Source of the DNA: VXPQ01 sp965232485
Lineage (GTDB): Bacteria; Bacteroidota; Rhodothermia; Rhodothermales; VXPQ01
Length of the DNA stretch: 64,000 bases
Assembly: GCA_965232485.1 (NCBI GenBank)
Contig: OZ246975.1
Location: 1,736,001-1,800,000, forward strand
Direction of reading: 5' to 3'
Shown piece by piece: positions 51,651 through 59,478 of the stretch. Position numbers and translations under genes: made by a program. The notes beneath the pieces are model-generated. The model made no database searches and had not been told where the DNA came from. It saw only the letters and a program-made list of their open reading frames with translations. Numbering within the stretch: the stretch's first letter is position 1; each line of letters begins with the position of its first letter.

Positions 51651-52598
51651 ATGCGCCGTAGAGATTTTGTCCGCCGCGCCGCCGTGACAGGCGGACTGCT
51701 TGGATTGGGAGCCGCCGCGCCCGCCCAGGCCCTTGCCCCGATGGCGAAACTGGGCCGCAAGCCGGGTAACCGGATCGGCGTATCCACGTATTCGTTCTGG
51801 CGTTTCGCCGGAGACCGGGAGAATTACCCGATCGCTTCCTGCATCGAACAGGCCGCAGACATGGGCTTCGATGGCGTGGAGATTCTCCATATTCAGATGG
51901 GTTCCGAGGAGAATGCCCACTTGCAAATGCTGAAACGCAAAGCCATCGAGTCGGGTCTGGACCTGATGGGATTTTCAACCCATCAGGGCTTTGTCTCGCC
52001 AGATGCGGCGAAACGGCAAGAGAATGTGGACAGGACCAGGCGCCAGATCGATATCGCCGCCGCGCTGGGGATTCCCACCATGCGCATCAATACGGGGCGC
52101 TGGGGCACGAGCGAATCGTTCGACGCCTTGATGGCCAACAGGGGCATTGAACCGCCGCTGGAAGGGCATACGGACGAGGAAGCATTCGGATGGGTAATCG
52201 ACGCCATCGGTTCCTGCGTCGAACATGCTGCGGAGCGGGGCGTTGTGCTGGGGCTGGAGAATCACTGGGGGCTCGGACGGACGCCCGAAGGAGTGCTCCG
52301 CATCGTGCGCGCCATCGATTCGCCCTGGCTTCAGGTTACCCTCGATACGGGCAATTTTCTGGAAGATCCGTACGACAAACTGGCCATGCTCGCGCCATAC
52401 GCCGTGCTTGTACAGGCCAAGACCTATTATGGAGGCGGCACATGGTACACGCTCGACCTGGATTACGACCGCATTGCGAAAATCATGCGCGACGCCGGAT
52501 TTCGGGGGTATGTTTCGCTGGAATTCGAGGGCGCCGAAGACCCCGGCGCGGCGATTCCCAAGAGTCTGGCGTTATTGCGGAATGCATTCGGCGCATAG
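51651..52598 (+). CDS. Tat-exported sugar phosphate isomerase/epimerase-like TIM barrel
   Basis: A 315-residue protein. The start at 51651 gives a twin-arginine signal (MRRRDFVRRAAVTGGLLGLG), so the folded enzyme is exported. The mature part is an AP-endonuclease-2/xylose-isomerase-like TIM barrel: IGVSTYSFWRF, AADMGFDGVEILHI, GIPTMRINTG, VLGLENHWG (metal-binding Glu and His), VTLDTGNF, and VSLEFEG. Such secreted family members are common beside glycan-degrading genes in Bacteroidota and Planctomycetes; the substrate is unknown. It stands alone, 86 bases before a tRNA gene. Confidence 0.87.
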   Translation: MRRRDFVRRAAVTGGLLGLGAAAPAQALAPMAKLGRKPGNRIGVSTYSFWRFAGDRENYPIASCIEQAADMGFDGVEILHIQMGSEENAHLQMLKRKAIESGLDLMGFSTHQGFVSPDAAKRQENVDRTRRQIDIAAALGIPTMRINTGRWGTSESFDALMANRGIEPPLEGHTDEEAFGWVIDAIGSCVEHAAERGVVLGLENHWGLGRTPEGVLRIVRAIDSPWLQVTLDTGNFLEDPYDKLAMLAPYAVLVQAKTYYGGGTWYTLDLDYDRIAKIMRDAGFRGYVSLEFEGAEDPGAAIPKSLALLRNAFGA

Positions 52599-52618
52599 CG
52601 AAATCATACTGCGCCGCC

Positions 52619-52648
52619 GGATCACAAAAGGCCGGGCCGTTGTATAAT
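52619..52648 (+). promoter_or_regulatory. Likely promoter of the CAT-anticodon tRNA
   Basis: TATAAT at 52643-52648 ends 36 bases before the tRNA 5' end, a usual distance. The -35 region is weak (GGATCA at 52619-52624 with an 18-base spacer). Confidence 0.45.
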
Positions 52649-52684
52649 CGTTCCTTTCGCGCTTGTCCATATCCATACGTATCC

Positions 52685-52757
52685 GGGCCCGTAGCTCAGT
52701 GGTTAGAGCAGTGGACTCATAATCCATTGGTCGTAGGTTCGAACCCTACCGGGCCCA
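52685..52757 (+). tRNA. tRNA with anticodon CAT (tRNA-Ile2 or elongator tRNA-Met)
   Basis: A 73-base cloverleaf. The acceptor stem GGGCCCG pairs fully with CGGGCCC, with A73. The D-arm is AGCTCAGTGGTTAGAGC. The anticodon loop CTCATAA puts CAT at 34-36. The T-arm is GTAGG-TTCGAAC-CCTAC. The fully paired acceptor excludes an initiator. The D-arm and the flanking GACTCATAATC resemble the isoleucine tRNA whose C34 becomes lysidine, but elongator Met shares part of this, so the amino acid is left open. CCA is not encoded. Confidence 0.9.
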
Positions 52758-53041
52758 CTTTTCCATGCTTCGGCGACGCCGCGTTGCAAAGCGTCCGGGG
52801 CAGAGCACGCCGATGATTGGCGCCGGATCGCTGCAGTTGCAGGGTCTTGCCGGGAAAGCAAAATCGTACGCCGAGAGACTTTTTTCGATTACCGAAATTG
52901 GCTCGCTGTCCCCATGGATGCGCAGCGCGCCATTGAAAAGCCTGCAAGAGATGCAGGCGCGCCTGGACGCGAATTCATCCCTTTTCGCATCGCGTTCAGG
53001 ACGTATATTATTGCATTGCACACACCCGACCAGCACGCGCC

Positions 53042-53455
53042 ATGGAAGCCAGGTGTACATTCGACGTCACGGGATGGGAACCCTCGCCCGGCGACGATCC
53101 CGAAGAAGGTCCCGCACTCGCTCGCGTAGCCATCCGGAAGAAATTCCAGGGAGAACTTGCTGGAGAAAGCGCGGGCGAAGGGCTTTTTTGCGGGATGAAC
53201 GACCCGGAAGCAGGCGCCGGCTATGTGGTTTCGGAACGGGTGACCGGCGTGCTTGCGGGGCGATCCGGTACGTTCGTGTTGCAGCACGGAGGCATTATGG
53301 GGCCGGACATGCCCCCGCATTCGTTCGGGAATGTGGTGCCCGGGTCGGGTACGGGCGAGTTGACCGGTCTCCGGGGCGAAATGGAAATTGGCCGCGCGGC
53401 GGACGGCGCGCATACGCTCACCCTGCGCTATGCTTTCGACGAACGCACGGAATAA
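53042..53455 (+). CDS. DUF3224 family protein
   Basis: A 137-residue soluble protein matching DUF3224: RVAIRKKFQGELAGESAGEGL opens the barrel, followed by GYVVSERVTGVLAGRSGTFVLQHGG and a C-terminal GTGELTGLRGEMEI strand pair. The family has an allene-oxide-cyclase-like beta-barrel and no firm function. It starts 284 bases after the tRNA, in a gap with no other clear feature, and ends 104 bases before the PHP gene. Confidence 0.85.
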   Translation: MEARCTFDVTGWEPSPGDDPEEGPALARVAIRKKFQGELAGESAGEGLFCGMNDPEAGAGYVVSERVTGVLAGRSGTFVLQHGGIMGPDMPPHSFGNVVPGSGTGELTGLRGEMEIGRAADGAHTLTLRYAFDERTE

Positions 53456-53559
53456 ATCTCGACAAGACGGGCCGTTCCACCAGGAAGCCCTTCGCTCCAT
53501 CCCGAAACCGGCAATGGCCCGCCACATTACATAATCCCCTAACCCTGCACCCTATTCCC

Positions 53560-54759
53560 ATGCAACGCTTTTTCTGTTTCCTTGCCCTGCTGCTGACCGT
53601 TCCTGTCGCCGGAGCGCAACATACACAGCGCGCCGACAGCCGCGCTATCGAATTTCCCGACGTACCGGGATACCATACGCTGGTTTGCGACCTCCACACC
53701 CACACGGTTTTCTCTGACGGAAGCGTTTGGCCTGACATCCGCGTACAGGAAGCGCTGCGCGACGGGCTCGACTGCCTTGCGATTACCGATCACATCGAAT
53801 ACCAGCCGCATATAGACGACATCCCGCATCCGGACCGCAACCGGAGTTACGATCTGGCTGCGCAAGTGGTCGAAAGAATGATGGAGGACGAGCAGAAAGA
53901 GGCGGACGAGAATGACGGAGAAAACGTACCCCTTCTCGTCCTGCGGGGAGCGGAGATTACGCGGGCCATGCCGCCGGGTCACATAAACGCCGTCATGCTG
54001 GAAGACGTCAATCCCGTCCGGGTGGACTCCTCCGCGGATGCGATCCGCGAGGCCAACCGGCAGGGAGCGTTCGTGTTCTGGAATCATCCGAGCTGGCCGG
54101 CGCAAAAACCGGATGCGATCGCAGAACTCACCGACATGCATCGCCAGTTGATCGACGAGGGACTGCTGCATGGAATCGAGGTGGTCAACGAACAATGGTA
54201 TTCGGACGAGGCGCTCCAGATCGCCCTGGATCATAATCTGGCCATTCTCGGCACGTCGGACATTCACGGGCTGATAGACTGGACATTCGACGTGCCCGGA
54301 GGCGGTCACCGGTCCGCCACGCTCGTTTTTGCGACGGACCGATCTGTCGAAGCCATCGGAGAGGCGTTCCGGATGCGTCGCACGGTAGCATGGTTCAAAG
54401 ATATCCTGATCGGCAGACCGGAGCATGTGCAGCCGCTGATCGAGGCGTCGCTCTCGGTAAAAACCGCAGAATACGGCGAGGACGCCTCCGTGCTCCACGT
54501 AGCCATCAAGAACACGTCCGACGCGGCGTTTACGCTGCGCAACCTGTCGGAATACACCTTCGCTACCGCGACGGATCTGATTGTCCTCGAGCCGCATGCC
54601 GTTACATGGCTGGAGGTCAAGACCGGCGAACGGGGATTTCGACACGATCTCGTTTTCGAGGCGCTCAATGTGGTCACGGCGCCCTCCACCCATCCCGAAT
54701 GGAGCGTAGTCGTCGAGGTGGAGGAGATGCGGGAAGGGGAGGCAGGGGAAAAGGAATAG
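53560..54759 (+). CDS. Exported PHP-domain phosphoesterase
   Basis: A 399-residue protein. The start at 53560 puts a signal peptide first (FFCFLALLLTVPVAGAQ). The PHP domain (about 40-270) has the metal-binding motifs DLHTHTVFSDG (H46, H48), AITDHIEY, GAEITR, WNHPSW and GTSDIHG. The C-terminal 110 residues (VKTAEYGEDASVLHVAIKNTS ... TWLEVKTGERGF) look like the beta-rich domain found in exported PHP proteins of Bacteroidota. It is likely a periplasmic phosphodiesterase or phosphatase. The 3' 140 bases are duplicated downstream in two pieces around the second DUF4143 ATPase. Confidence 0.88.
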   Translation: MQRFFCFLALLLTVPVAGAQHTQRADSRAIEFPDVPGYHTLVCDLHTHTVFSDGSVWPDIRVQEALRDGLDCLAITDHIEYQPHIDDIPHPDRNRSYDLAAQVVERMMEDEQKEADENDGENVPLLVLRGAEITRAMPPGHINAVMLEDVNPVRVDSSADAIREANRQGAFVFWNHPSWPAQKPDAIAELTDMHRQLIDEGLLHGIEVVNEQWYSDEALQIALDHNLAILGTSDIHGLIDWTFDVPGGGHRSATLVFATDRSVEAIGEAFRMRRTVAWFKDILIGRPEHVQPLIEASLSVKTAEYGEDASVLHVAIKNTSDAAFTLRNLSEYTFATATDLIVLEPHAVTWLEVKTGERGFRHDLVFEALNVVTAPSTHPEWSVVVEVEEMREGEAGEKE

Positions 54760-54777
54760 GAAGCTGGCGAGAGGGCG

Positions 54778-54822
54778 AAGACCGGCGAGCGGGAGTTTCG
54801 CGGGAGGAGCTCGCTTTTCGGG
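54778..54822 (+). pseudogene. Left fragment of a second copy of the PHP gene 3' end
   Basis: AAGACCGGCGAGCGGGAGTT (54778 on) matches the intact gene at 54619 on, 20 of 23 bases for the first part, and continues with a looser match (GCTCGCTTTTCGGG against TCTCGTTTTCGAGG). The copy breaks off near 54822; its continuation is at 56537. Confidence 0.55.
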
Positions 54823-54877
54823 CACAGCAAGGCAAAGATGTCCAGGAAACGGTGTAAGGTAATCTTTGGGCGCGTTT

Positions 54878-56197
54878 TCACAACCACATTGCGTCGACCG
54901 GGACCGCCCACAAATTATGGTCGAAAGGCGCAATCCGGCGGCCCCGATAGAGGACTATTCCACAAACAAAATCGTCCGGCGCTTCTCGCCGCAATATTTT
55001 TAATCCTTTGAAGTGGTTTTCGGTTATGGCGTCCCGATTTTTAACCTCGATCGCCGCCAGTTTTCCATCCAGGCTTTCCAGTATAAAATCCACCCCTTTC
55101 CCATCGCTTGTCCTGAAGTGCTGCAGTTCCGCGAGACCGTCCGCTGCGGATAGTTGCTTGACAAGTTCCGTAGCGACGAAATTTTCCAGAATTTGTCCGA
55201 ACCTGTGCGGATCGTTGATTTCGGATTGCGCGAGGTCGATCCGTTGCAAATGACAGAGTAGCGAGGCGTCAACGAGGTAATTTTTCGGCGATTTGACCAA
55301 ACGCTTGCCGATATTGCGAAACCAGGGTTTTACGTCCATGGCCAGGAATATCATTTGCAGAAGAACGCGGTAATTTTTGCCCGTTACAGCGTTCAACCCG
55401 ACCGTTCTTGCAATATCGGCTTCATTGACCAGTCCTCCCGCCCGGCCTGCGAGCGCCTTGAGCAGATTCGGCAAAATCCACGGCTTTGCGATGTCCGCAA
55501 TCTGTCGTACGTCCCTTTGCAAGATGGTGGTTATGTAGCTCTCGAACCATTGCCGCCGAGCGGATTCATCCTGATCCGAAATATCGGGAAAGGTCGCTCT
55601 CCGGATCATATCCGCCAAGGCGCTACGCCTTGGTATCGCGCCGGGACGGAAACGATTTTCCATAAGACAGGACAGGAAGTCGCCCGCTCCCCCCGAAACC
55701 TCCAGCGCGGACAACGGATAAAGCGTCAGAACGCGCATTCGGCCCACCAGGGCGTCGGCCAAGCCGGGCAACGCCAGAATATTGGAGGACCCGGTCAGCA
55801 GATACTGGCCGTTTGCGGCTTGTTTGTTCTTCAGGCCCGAAGGGCGGCGACGACGCGGCGGCGGGGTTTCAGGCGAATACCGTCCACTTGCGGCTTGTTT
55901 GTCCTTCAGGCGGGCCTCATCGACCATCGCTTTGAGCGCTCGGAACAACCCCGGCGCCCTTTGCACTTCGTCGAGGATCAGGGGGCCTTTCCAAGCGCGA
56001 AGAAAACTTTCGGGATTGCTGTGCGCCGCGCCCAGCATGGTAGCCTCGTCGAAAGTCACGTAGTCCGCGGGCCATTCGTTCGCGGCGAGCCTCAACGCCA
56101 GCGTGCTTTTTCCCGCTTGCCGAGGACCGGCTACGTATACAGCCGGGAAGACCTGCAAAGACTTCAGGATTGTTTTGCTCAGATTTCGCTCGATCAT
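54878..56197 (-). CDS. DUF4143-type AAA ATPase (second family member)
   Basis: A 439-residue ATPase. Walker A is GPRQAGKST (24-32), Walker B LILDEVQRAPGL, sensor LLTGSSNILAL; the C-terminal DUF4143 region has KSPKNYLVDASLLCHL, followed by GKGVDFILES...AAIEVKNR, a PD-(D/E)XK-like pattern. The 25 residues LKDKQAASGRYSPETPPPRR onward are an in-frame insertion that duplicates LKNKQAANGQY, explaining why it is longer than the member at 5407-6555. It lies on the opposite strand to the PHP gene and sits inside a split duplicate of that gene's 3' end. A repeat-family core lies about 40 bases upstream of its start. Confidence 0.87.
   Translation of the reverse strand: MIERNLSKTILKSLQVFPAVYVAGPRQAGKSTLALRLAANEWPADYVTFDEATMLGAAHSNPESFLRAWKGPLILDEVQRAPGLFRALKAMVDEARLKDKQAASGRYSPETPPPRRRRPSGLKNKQAANGQYLLTGSSNILALPGLADALVGRMRVLTLYPLSALEVSGGAGDFLSCLMENRFRPGAIPRRSALADMIRRATFPDISDQDESARRQWFESYITTILQRDVRQIADIAKPWILPNLLKALAGRAGGLVNEADIARTVGLNAVTGKNYRVLLQMIFLAMDVKPWFRNIGKRLVKSPKNYLVDASLLCHLQRIDLAQSEINDPHRFGQILENFVATELVKQLSAADGLAELQHFRTSDGKGVDFILESLDGKLAAIEVKNRDAITENHFKGLKILRREAPDDFVCGIVLYRGRRIAPFDHNLWAVPVDAMWL
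55802..55912 (-). repeat. Internal 75-bp-offset imperfect duplication in the ATPase gene
   Basis: The 36-base segments at 55802-55837 and 55877-55912 are near-identical (shared core GCGGCTTGTTTGT) with an offset of 75 bases, or 25 codons, so the frame is kept. The spacer is GC-rich and encodes a Pro/Arg run. Confidence 0.8.
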
Positions 56198-56234
56198 CGC
56201 GTTTGCTATTCGTTGCGTGTACCATGTGCAAATA

Positions 56235-56268
56235 TCAAGGATACTCCGATCAAAACCACTGCGCTCAG
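56235..56268 (-). repeat. Dispersed repeat family, partial copy D
   Basis: Read on the minus strand it runs from CTGAGCGCAGTGG to the core GATCGGAGTATCCTTGA, aligning with the last half of copies A and B. It points at the ATPase start, 38 bases away. Confidence 0.65.
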
Positions 56269-56420
56269 CACGTCACGTCCGCAACGTACGGTCACATTCC
56301 AGCGTTGAAATCAGCGGGAAATACTGCGGATTCGGGGCGTCGCAGACGTGAAGCGCCCTTCGGGAGGCCGCGAGGGGCACGCTGGCTATGTCATTCCTCA
56401 TTACGTGGGGGCCGCCGCGT

Positions 56421-56490
56421 TTCTTCGTCATTCCTTGTCAGCGCACCCCTCTCAGCCTCTGGATTTCGCAGATTTAATCAGGATATTATA
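56421..56490 (+). repeat. Dispersed repeat family, copy C
   Basis: It begins TTCTTCGTCATTCCTTGTC, shares CCTCTCAGCCTCTG and GATTTAATCAG with copies A and B, but ends GGATATTATA in place of the usual core. It lies in the 631-bp gap between the ATPase and the cytochrome gene. Confidence 0.75.
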
Positions 56491-56529
56491 AAGATACAAT
56501 TTATATTTTATAAAGACAAGATTTATTTT
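56486..56529 (+). repeat. AT-rich tandem pair of 22-bp units
   Basis: Two adjacent 22-base units, each starting TTATAAAGA and containing TTTAT, differ at about four positions. They follow directly on repeat copy C and form the most AT-rich spot in this part of the window. Confidence 0.65.
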
Positions 56530-56536
56530 TGCAAGA

Positions 56537-56622
56537 TTTCGGGGCGCACCAAGTAGTTCACGGCGCCCTCCACCCATCCCGAATGGACATTGACCATCGA
56601 GGTGGAAGAGATGCGGGAAGAA
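56537..56622 (+). pseudogene. Right fragment of a second copy of the PHP gene 3' end
   Basis: CACGGCGCCCTCCACCCATC and the following bases match 54675-54742 of the intact gene, and the match extends leftwards to the TTTCGGGG at 56537. With 54778-54822 it makes up a second, decayed copy of the gene's 3' end, interrupted by about 1.7 kb holding the ATPase. Beyond 56646 the gap up to 56828 shows nothing recognisable. Confidence 0.75.
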
Positions 56623-56646
56623 AAATGGTTCGGGAAATTCGGACAG
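56623..56646 (+). repeat. 24-bp dispersed repeat, copy 2
   Basis: It differs at one base from 16171-16194. Here it follows directly on the duplicated PHP 3' fragment. Confidence 0.7.
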
Positions 56647-56828
56647 TTAGTCCGGGTCGTTTCAGGTGCAGGGCTGCGGTGGGTTACGCCGCCTTGGTCA
56701 GCGGCTTTCGTCTGTAGTAAGAGGTGGTTCGGTTCGATTGGACAGATTTCGGCGGAATTCAAGGTGTAATATTGTATGCTGATTCAGGATTAATCAGTGT
56801 TTTTTACGTGTCTATACTCTCATAAAAC

Positions 56829-59093
56829 CTACCGCCCCTGCCCCGCAATCCATGCCCGCCGTTGCAGCAGATCGGGGTTGTCCGGGTATTGCGCAAGCAG
56901 GCGGTCCGTGTATTCGAGCGCCTGGTCCCAGTCCTCCTGCTGGGCATGGAAAATGCTCAATGCGTTCAAGTAGTCCGCATGGTCCGGGGCAAGGCGCAGC
57001 GCATGGGACAAAAAGCGTTCGGCTTGTTCGGCGTCGCCCAATTGCTGGTGCGCCAGCCCGGCGTTGTACTGCATGCGGGCATTCGAAGCGTCCAGCGCCG
57101 CCGCCTGCCCGAGGTGGGTTGCAGCCTCTTCGAGCCGGTCCGGCGTTTCGGCGAGGAACAGGCCCAGCGTGTACTGCGCCTCGGCGGCGTCCGGCTGCAT
57201 GCGCACCGCTGCGCGCAGGGAGGTCTCGGCTTCGGCAGCCAGTGCTTCCGCCTGCGTACCGCCCTGTCCCCGCGTGCGGTTAAGCAGCATGGCCAGGTTC
57301 AGGTGCGCCGGGACGAAGGTGGAGTCGATGCGGACAGCGGTCCGGTAAGCTGCCGCGGCCGAGTCCGACCGGCCCAGACGCTCGTGGAGAATGGCCAGAT
57401 TCAGGTGCGAGGCGGCCTGATCGTTCAGGGCGCGCTGCCCGTCGCGGTATTCCTCTAAGGCGTTCCGCCAGGCGGCCGCCGTTTCGCTCGCGTTATCCCG
57501 GGTGTATCGCTCCGGCGCCATTTGAGCGAGCACGCGGGCTGTTTCCATCCGCACCAGCCGCACGGAATCGGTCAGCAGGGGCTCCAGTTCCGGGATCGCC
57601 GAGCGATCAGTTTCGGCGCGGTTCTGTGCTCCGAGGCGACGTACGGCGGCAGCCCGCACAAGCGCCGCCTCATCCCCCAGCGCCCGCTTCGCGGCCTCCG
57701 AAGCCCGCACCGTAGAATACCCGTCCAGCAGCGTCAGCGCCGTAGCGCGCACGATATCCGGGGCGCCGGGATCCTCCATCAGACGGATCAATTCCGGTTC
57801 GGCCTCGGGAGCTCCTTCCCGTCCGCCGGCAAGGGCCGCGGCGAACGAGAACGGGCGTTCCGGTCCGTGCCAGTCCTCAATCTGTTCGGCGGCCCATTCC
57901 GCGGAACGGTCCGCATGGCACCCCTGGCATGCGTTCGGCGCCCCGGTTTGGACGGAGAGGTCGGGTCGGGGAATCTTGAAACTGTGATCCCGGCGGGGGT
58001 CCACCCCCATATACGTTCGTTCCGGCATATGGCAATCCACGCACTGCGAACCTTCCGCGCCCTCGGGATGCCGGAGGTGCTCGAACGTGTCGTAGACGGC
58101 TGCGTCGTGGCATTGTCCGCAGAGCGCATTCCCCTCGAATTTCAGCCGGGTCGTATGGGGATCGTGGCAATCCGTGCACGCCACGCCCTCTGCATACATG
58201 CGGCTTTGCAGAAACGAACCGTACACGTACACCTCGTCGCGTATCTGTCCGTCGGCGAAGTACAGTTCCTCTTCGAGCAGTTCAGGCTCGTAGTGGTCCA
58301 GGAAGGCATTGCCGGCGATATGATTCGGGTAGACGATCCGGCGCCGGGAATGGCACGGCGCACAGGTTTCCACCTGCTCGCGCGGCGCCGAAAGGGTCGC
58401 CGTGAGGCCGGAAGCAGCACGGTCGTACGTTCCGGATTGCGCGTTTTGCACATGGGCCTCCCCGGGCCCGTGGCATGTCTCGCAGCTCACGTCGATTTCC
58501 GAAAAGGAGGTCTCGTAGGCGCCGGCGACCAGATTGAAATTGCGTTGCAGGTTGGTGGAGTGGCAATCCGCGCACATGTAATTCCAGTTCATGCCGTCGC
58601 CGGTCCAGTGGAGCCAGTCCGGAGGGGCGATGCACTCGTCTTCTGCGAGGGAGAACCACCGTTCGCCCTGCGTATCCCAGGCCACCGTGAATGCCTGCAA
58701 ACGTCCGTTTTCCAACGGGATGAGATATTGCTGGAGCGGTTCGTAGCCGAAGGTATAGGCGACGGGCCAGGTTTGCATGATTCCGTCGGCTCCCTGCGTA
58801 TGGATGAAAAAGCCGTCGTCTTCCCGGAAAAAGCGCGTTTCGACGCCGCAACGCTCGAACGCGGCGTCGTCGAAATCCCCCAGCACGGTTTCCGGGAGGG
58901 CTTCTTCCATGGCCCGGTCATGATCCGATCCCTCCCATGCGAGCGCTGCTTCCGCATGGCATCCGGCGCACGTTTCGCGGCCCACATAGGTCGGGTCGGA
59001 AGGGCGCTGCGGACCACACCCGCTTGCGGCCAAACATATCAAAAAAACCAGACAGGACCAGGGCATTTGACCAATCCAGCCAACAAGCCGCAT
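56829..59093 (-). CDS. Octaheme cytochrome c lipoprotein with C-terminal TPR domain
   Basis: A 754-residue protein. The start at 59093 gives a lipoprotein signal (LVFLICLAASGC, lipidation at C26). Eight CxxCH heme motifs lie in residues 42-393 (first CAGCH at 42, then CADCH 174, CETCH 204, CAPCH 244, CTDCH 306, CGQCH 325, CVDCH 351, CQGCH 389). Residues about 400-530 look like HEAT-type helices, and from about 560 to the end are TPRs (ASHLNLAILHERLGRSDSAA and later units). It is an exported electron-transfer protein built for protein contacts; partner and substrate are unknown. It is divergent from the sulfatase at 59479 and has no cytochrome maturation genes nearby. Confidence 0.9.
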   Translation of the reverse strand: MRLVGWIGQMPWSCLVFLICLAASGCGPQRPSDPTYVGRETCAGCHAEAALAWEGSDHDRAMEEALPETVLGDFDDAAFERCGVETRFFREDDGFFIHTQGADGIMQTWPVAYTFGYEPLQQYLIPLENGRLQAFTVAWDTQGERWFSLAEDECIAPPDWLHWTGDGMNWNYMCADCHSTNLQRNFNLVAGAYETSFSEIDVSCETCHGPGEAHVQNAQSGTYDRAASGLTATLSAPREQVETCAPCHSRRRIVYPNHIAGNAFLDHYEPELLEEELYFADGQIRDEVYVYGSFLQSRMYAEGVACTDCHDPHTTRLKFEGNALCGQCHDAAVYDTFEHLRHPEGAEGSQCVDCHMPERTYMGVDPRRDHSFKIPRPDLSVQTGAPNACQGCHADRSAEWAAEQIEDWHGPERPFSFAAALAGGREGAPEAEPELIRLMEDPGAPDIVRATALTLLDGYSTVRASEAAKRALGDEAALVRAAAVRRLGAQNRAETDRSAIPELEPLLTDSVRLVRMETARVLAQMAPERYTRDNASETAAAWRNALEEYRDGQRALNDQAASHLNLAILHERLGRSDSAAAAYRTAVRIDSTFVPAHLNLAMLLNRTRGQGGTQAEALAAEAETSLRAAVRMQPDAAEAQYTLGLFLAETPDRLEEAATHLGQAAALDASNARMQYNAGLAHQQLGDAEQAERFLSHALRLAPDHADYLNALSIFHAQQEDWDQALEYTDRLLAQYPDNPDLLQRRAWIAGQGR

Positions 59094-59410
59094 CGCCGCA
59101 GCGGATTCTGCATCGGGAAACAACCGACGAACCGCCTCGTCTCGTCCGAATAAGCGGACGGACGCCTGCCGGGCAACCAGCCCGGACGAGGAACGCCGCA
59201 GGAAAAACGAACGGGGATTTTCAGAGGACACAGGCGCTTTCGGGATGCGCGGTAGACTATCAGGCATATCGCAGCATACTGTGGAGTATACCATTTGCCG
59301 GGGTTTCATGTCAGGCTGACCGCCCTCGCGGACCTGCCCCATCGAACGGATCAAAAGACGTTATGTTGTGCCCAATGTCGTATTCTGTACCGGTTCGCGG
59401 GCGGCTGCTC

Positions 59411-59439
59411 TTGACACTGTCCGCCAGAAAACCTATTTG
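59411..59439 (+). promoter_or_regulatory. Candidate promoter of the fifth sulfatase
   Basis: TTGACA (59411-59416), a 17-base spacer and TATTTG (59434-59439) lie 39 bases before the sulfatase ATG. The -10 also resembles the TAnnTTTG element of Bacteroidota. The remainder of the 385-bp divergent gap (59094-59478) shows no gene. Confidence 0.55.
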
Positions 59440-59478
59440 TATTCCATGATTCCCGATTCCCCGACCGTCCATAAAACC

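Noticed and set aside
54823..56536. Complete insertion sequence around the second ATPase
   Set aside because: No transposase gene and no convincing terminal inverted repeats; only the split duplicate and short TTTCGGG at both ends are visible.
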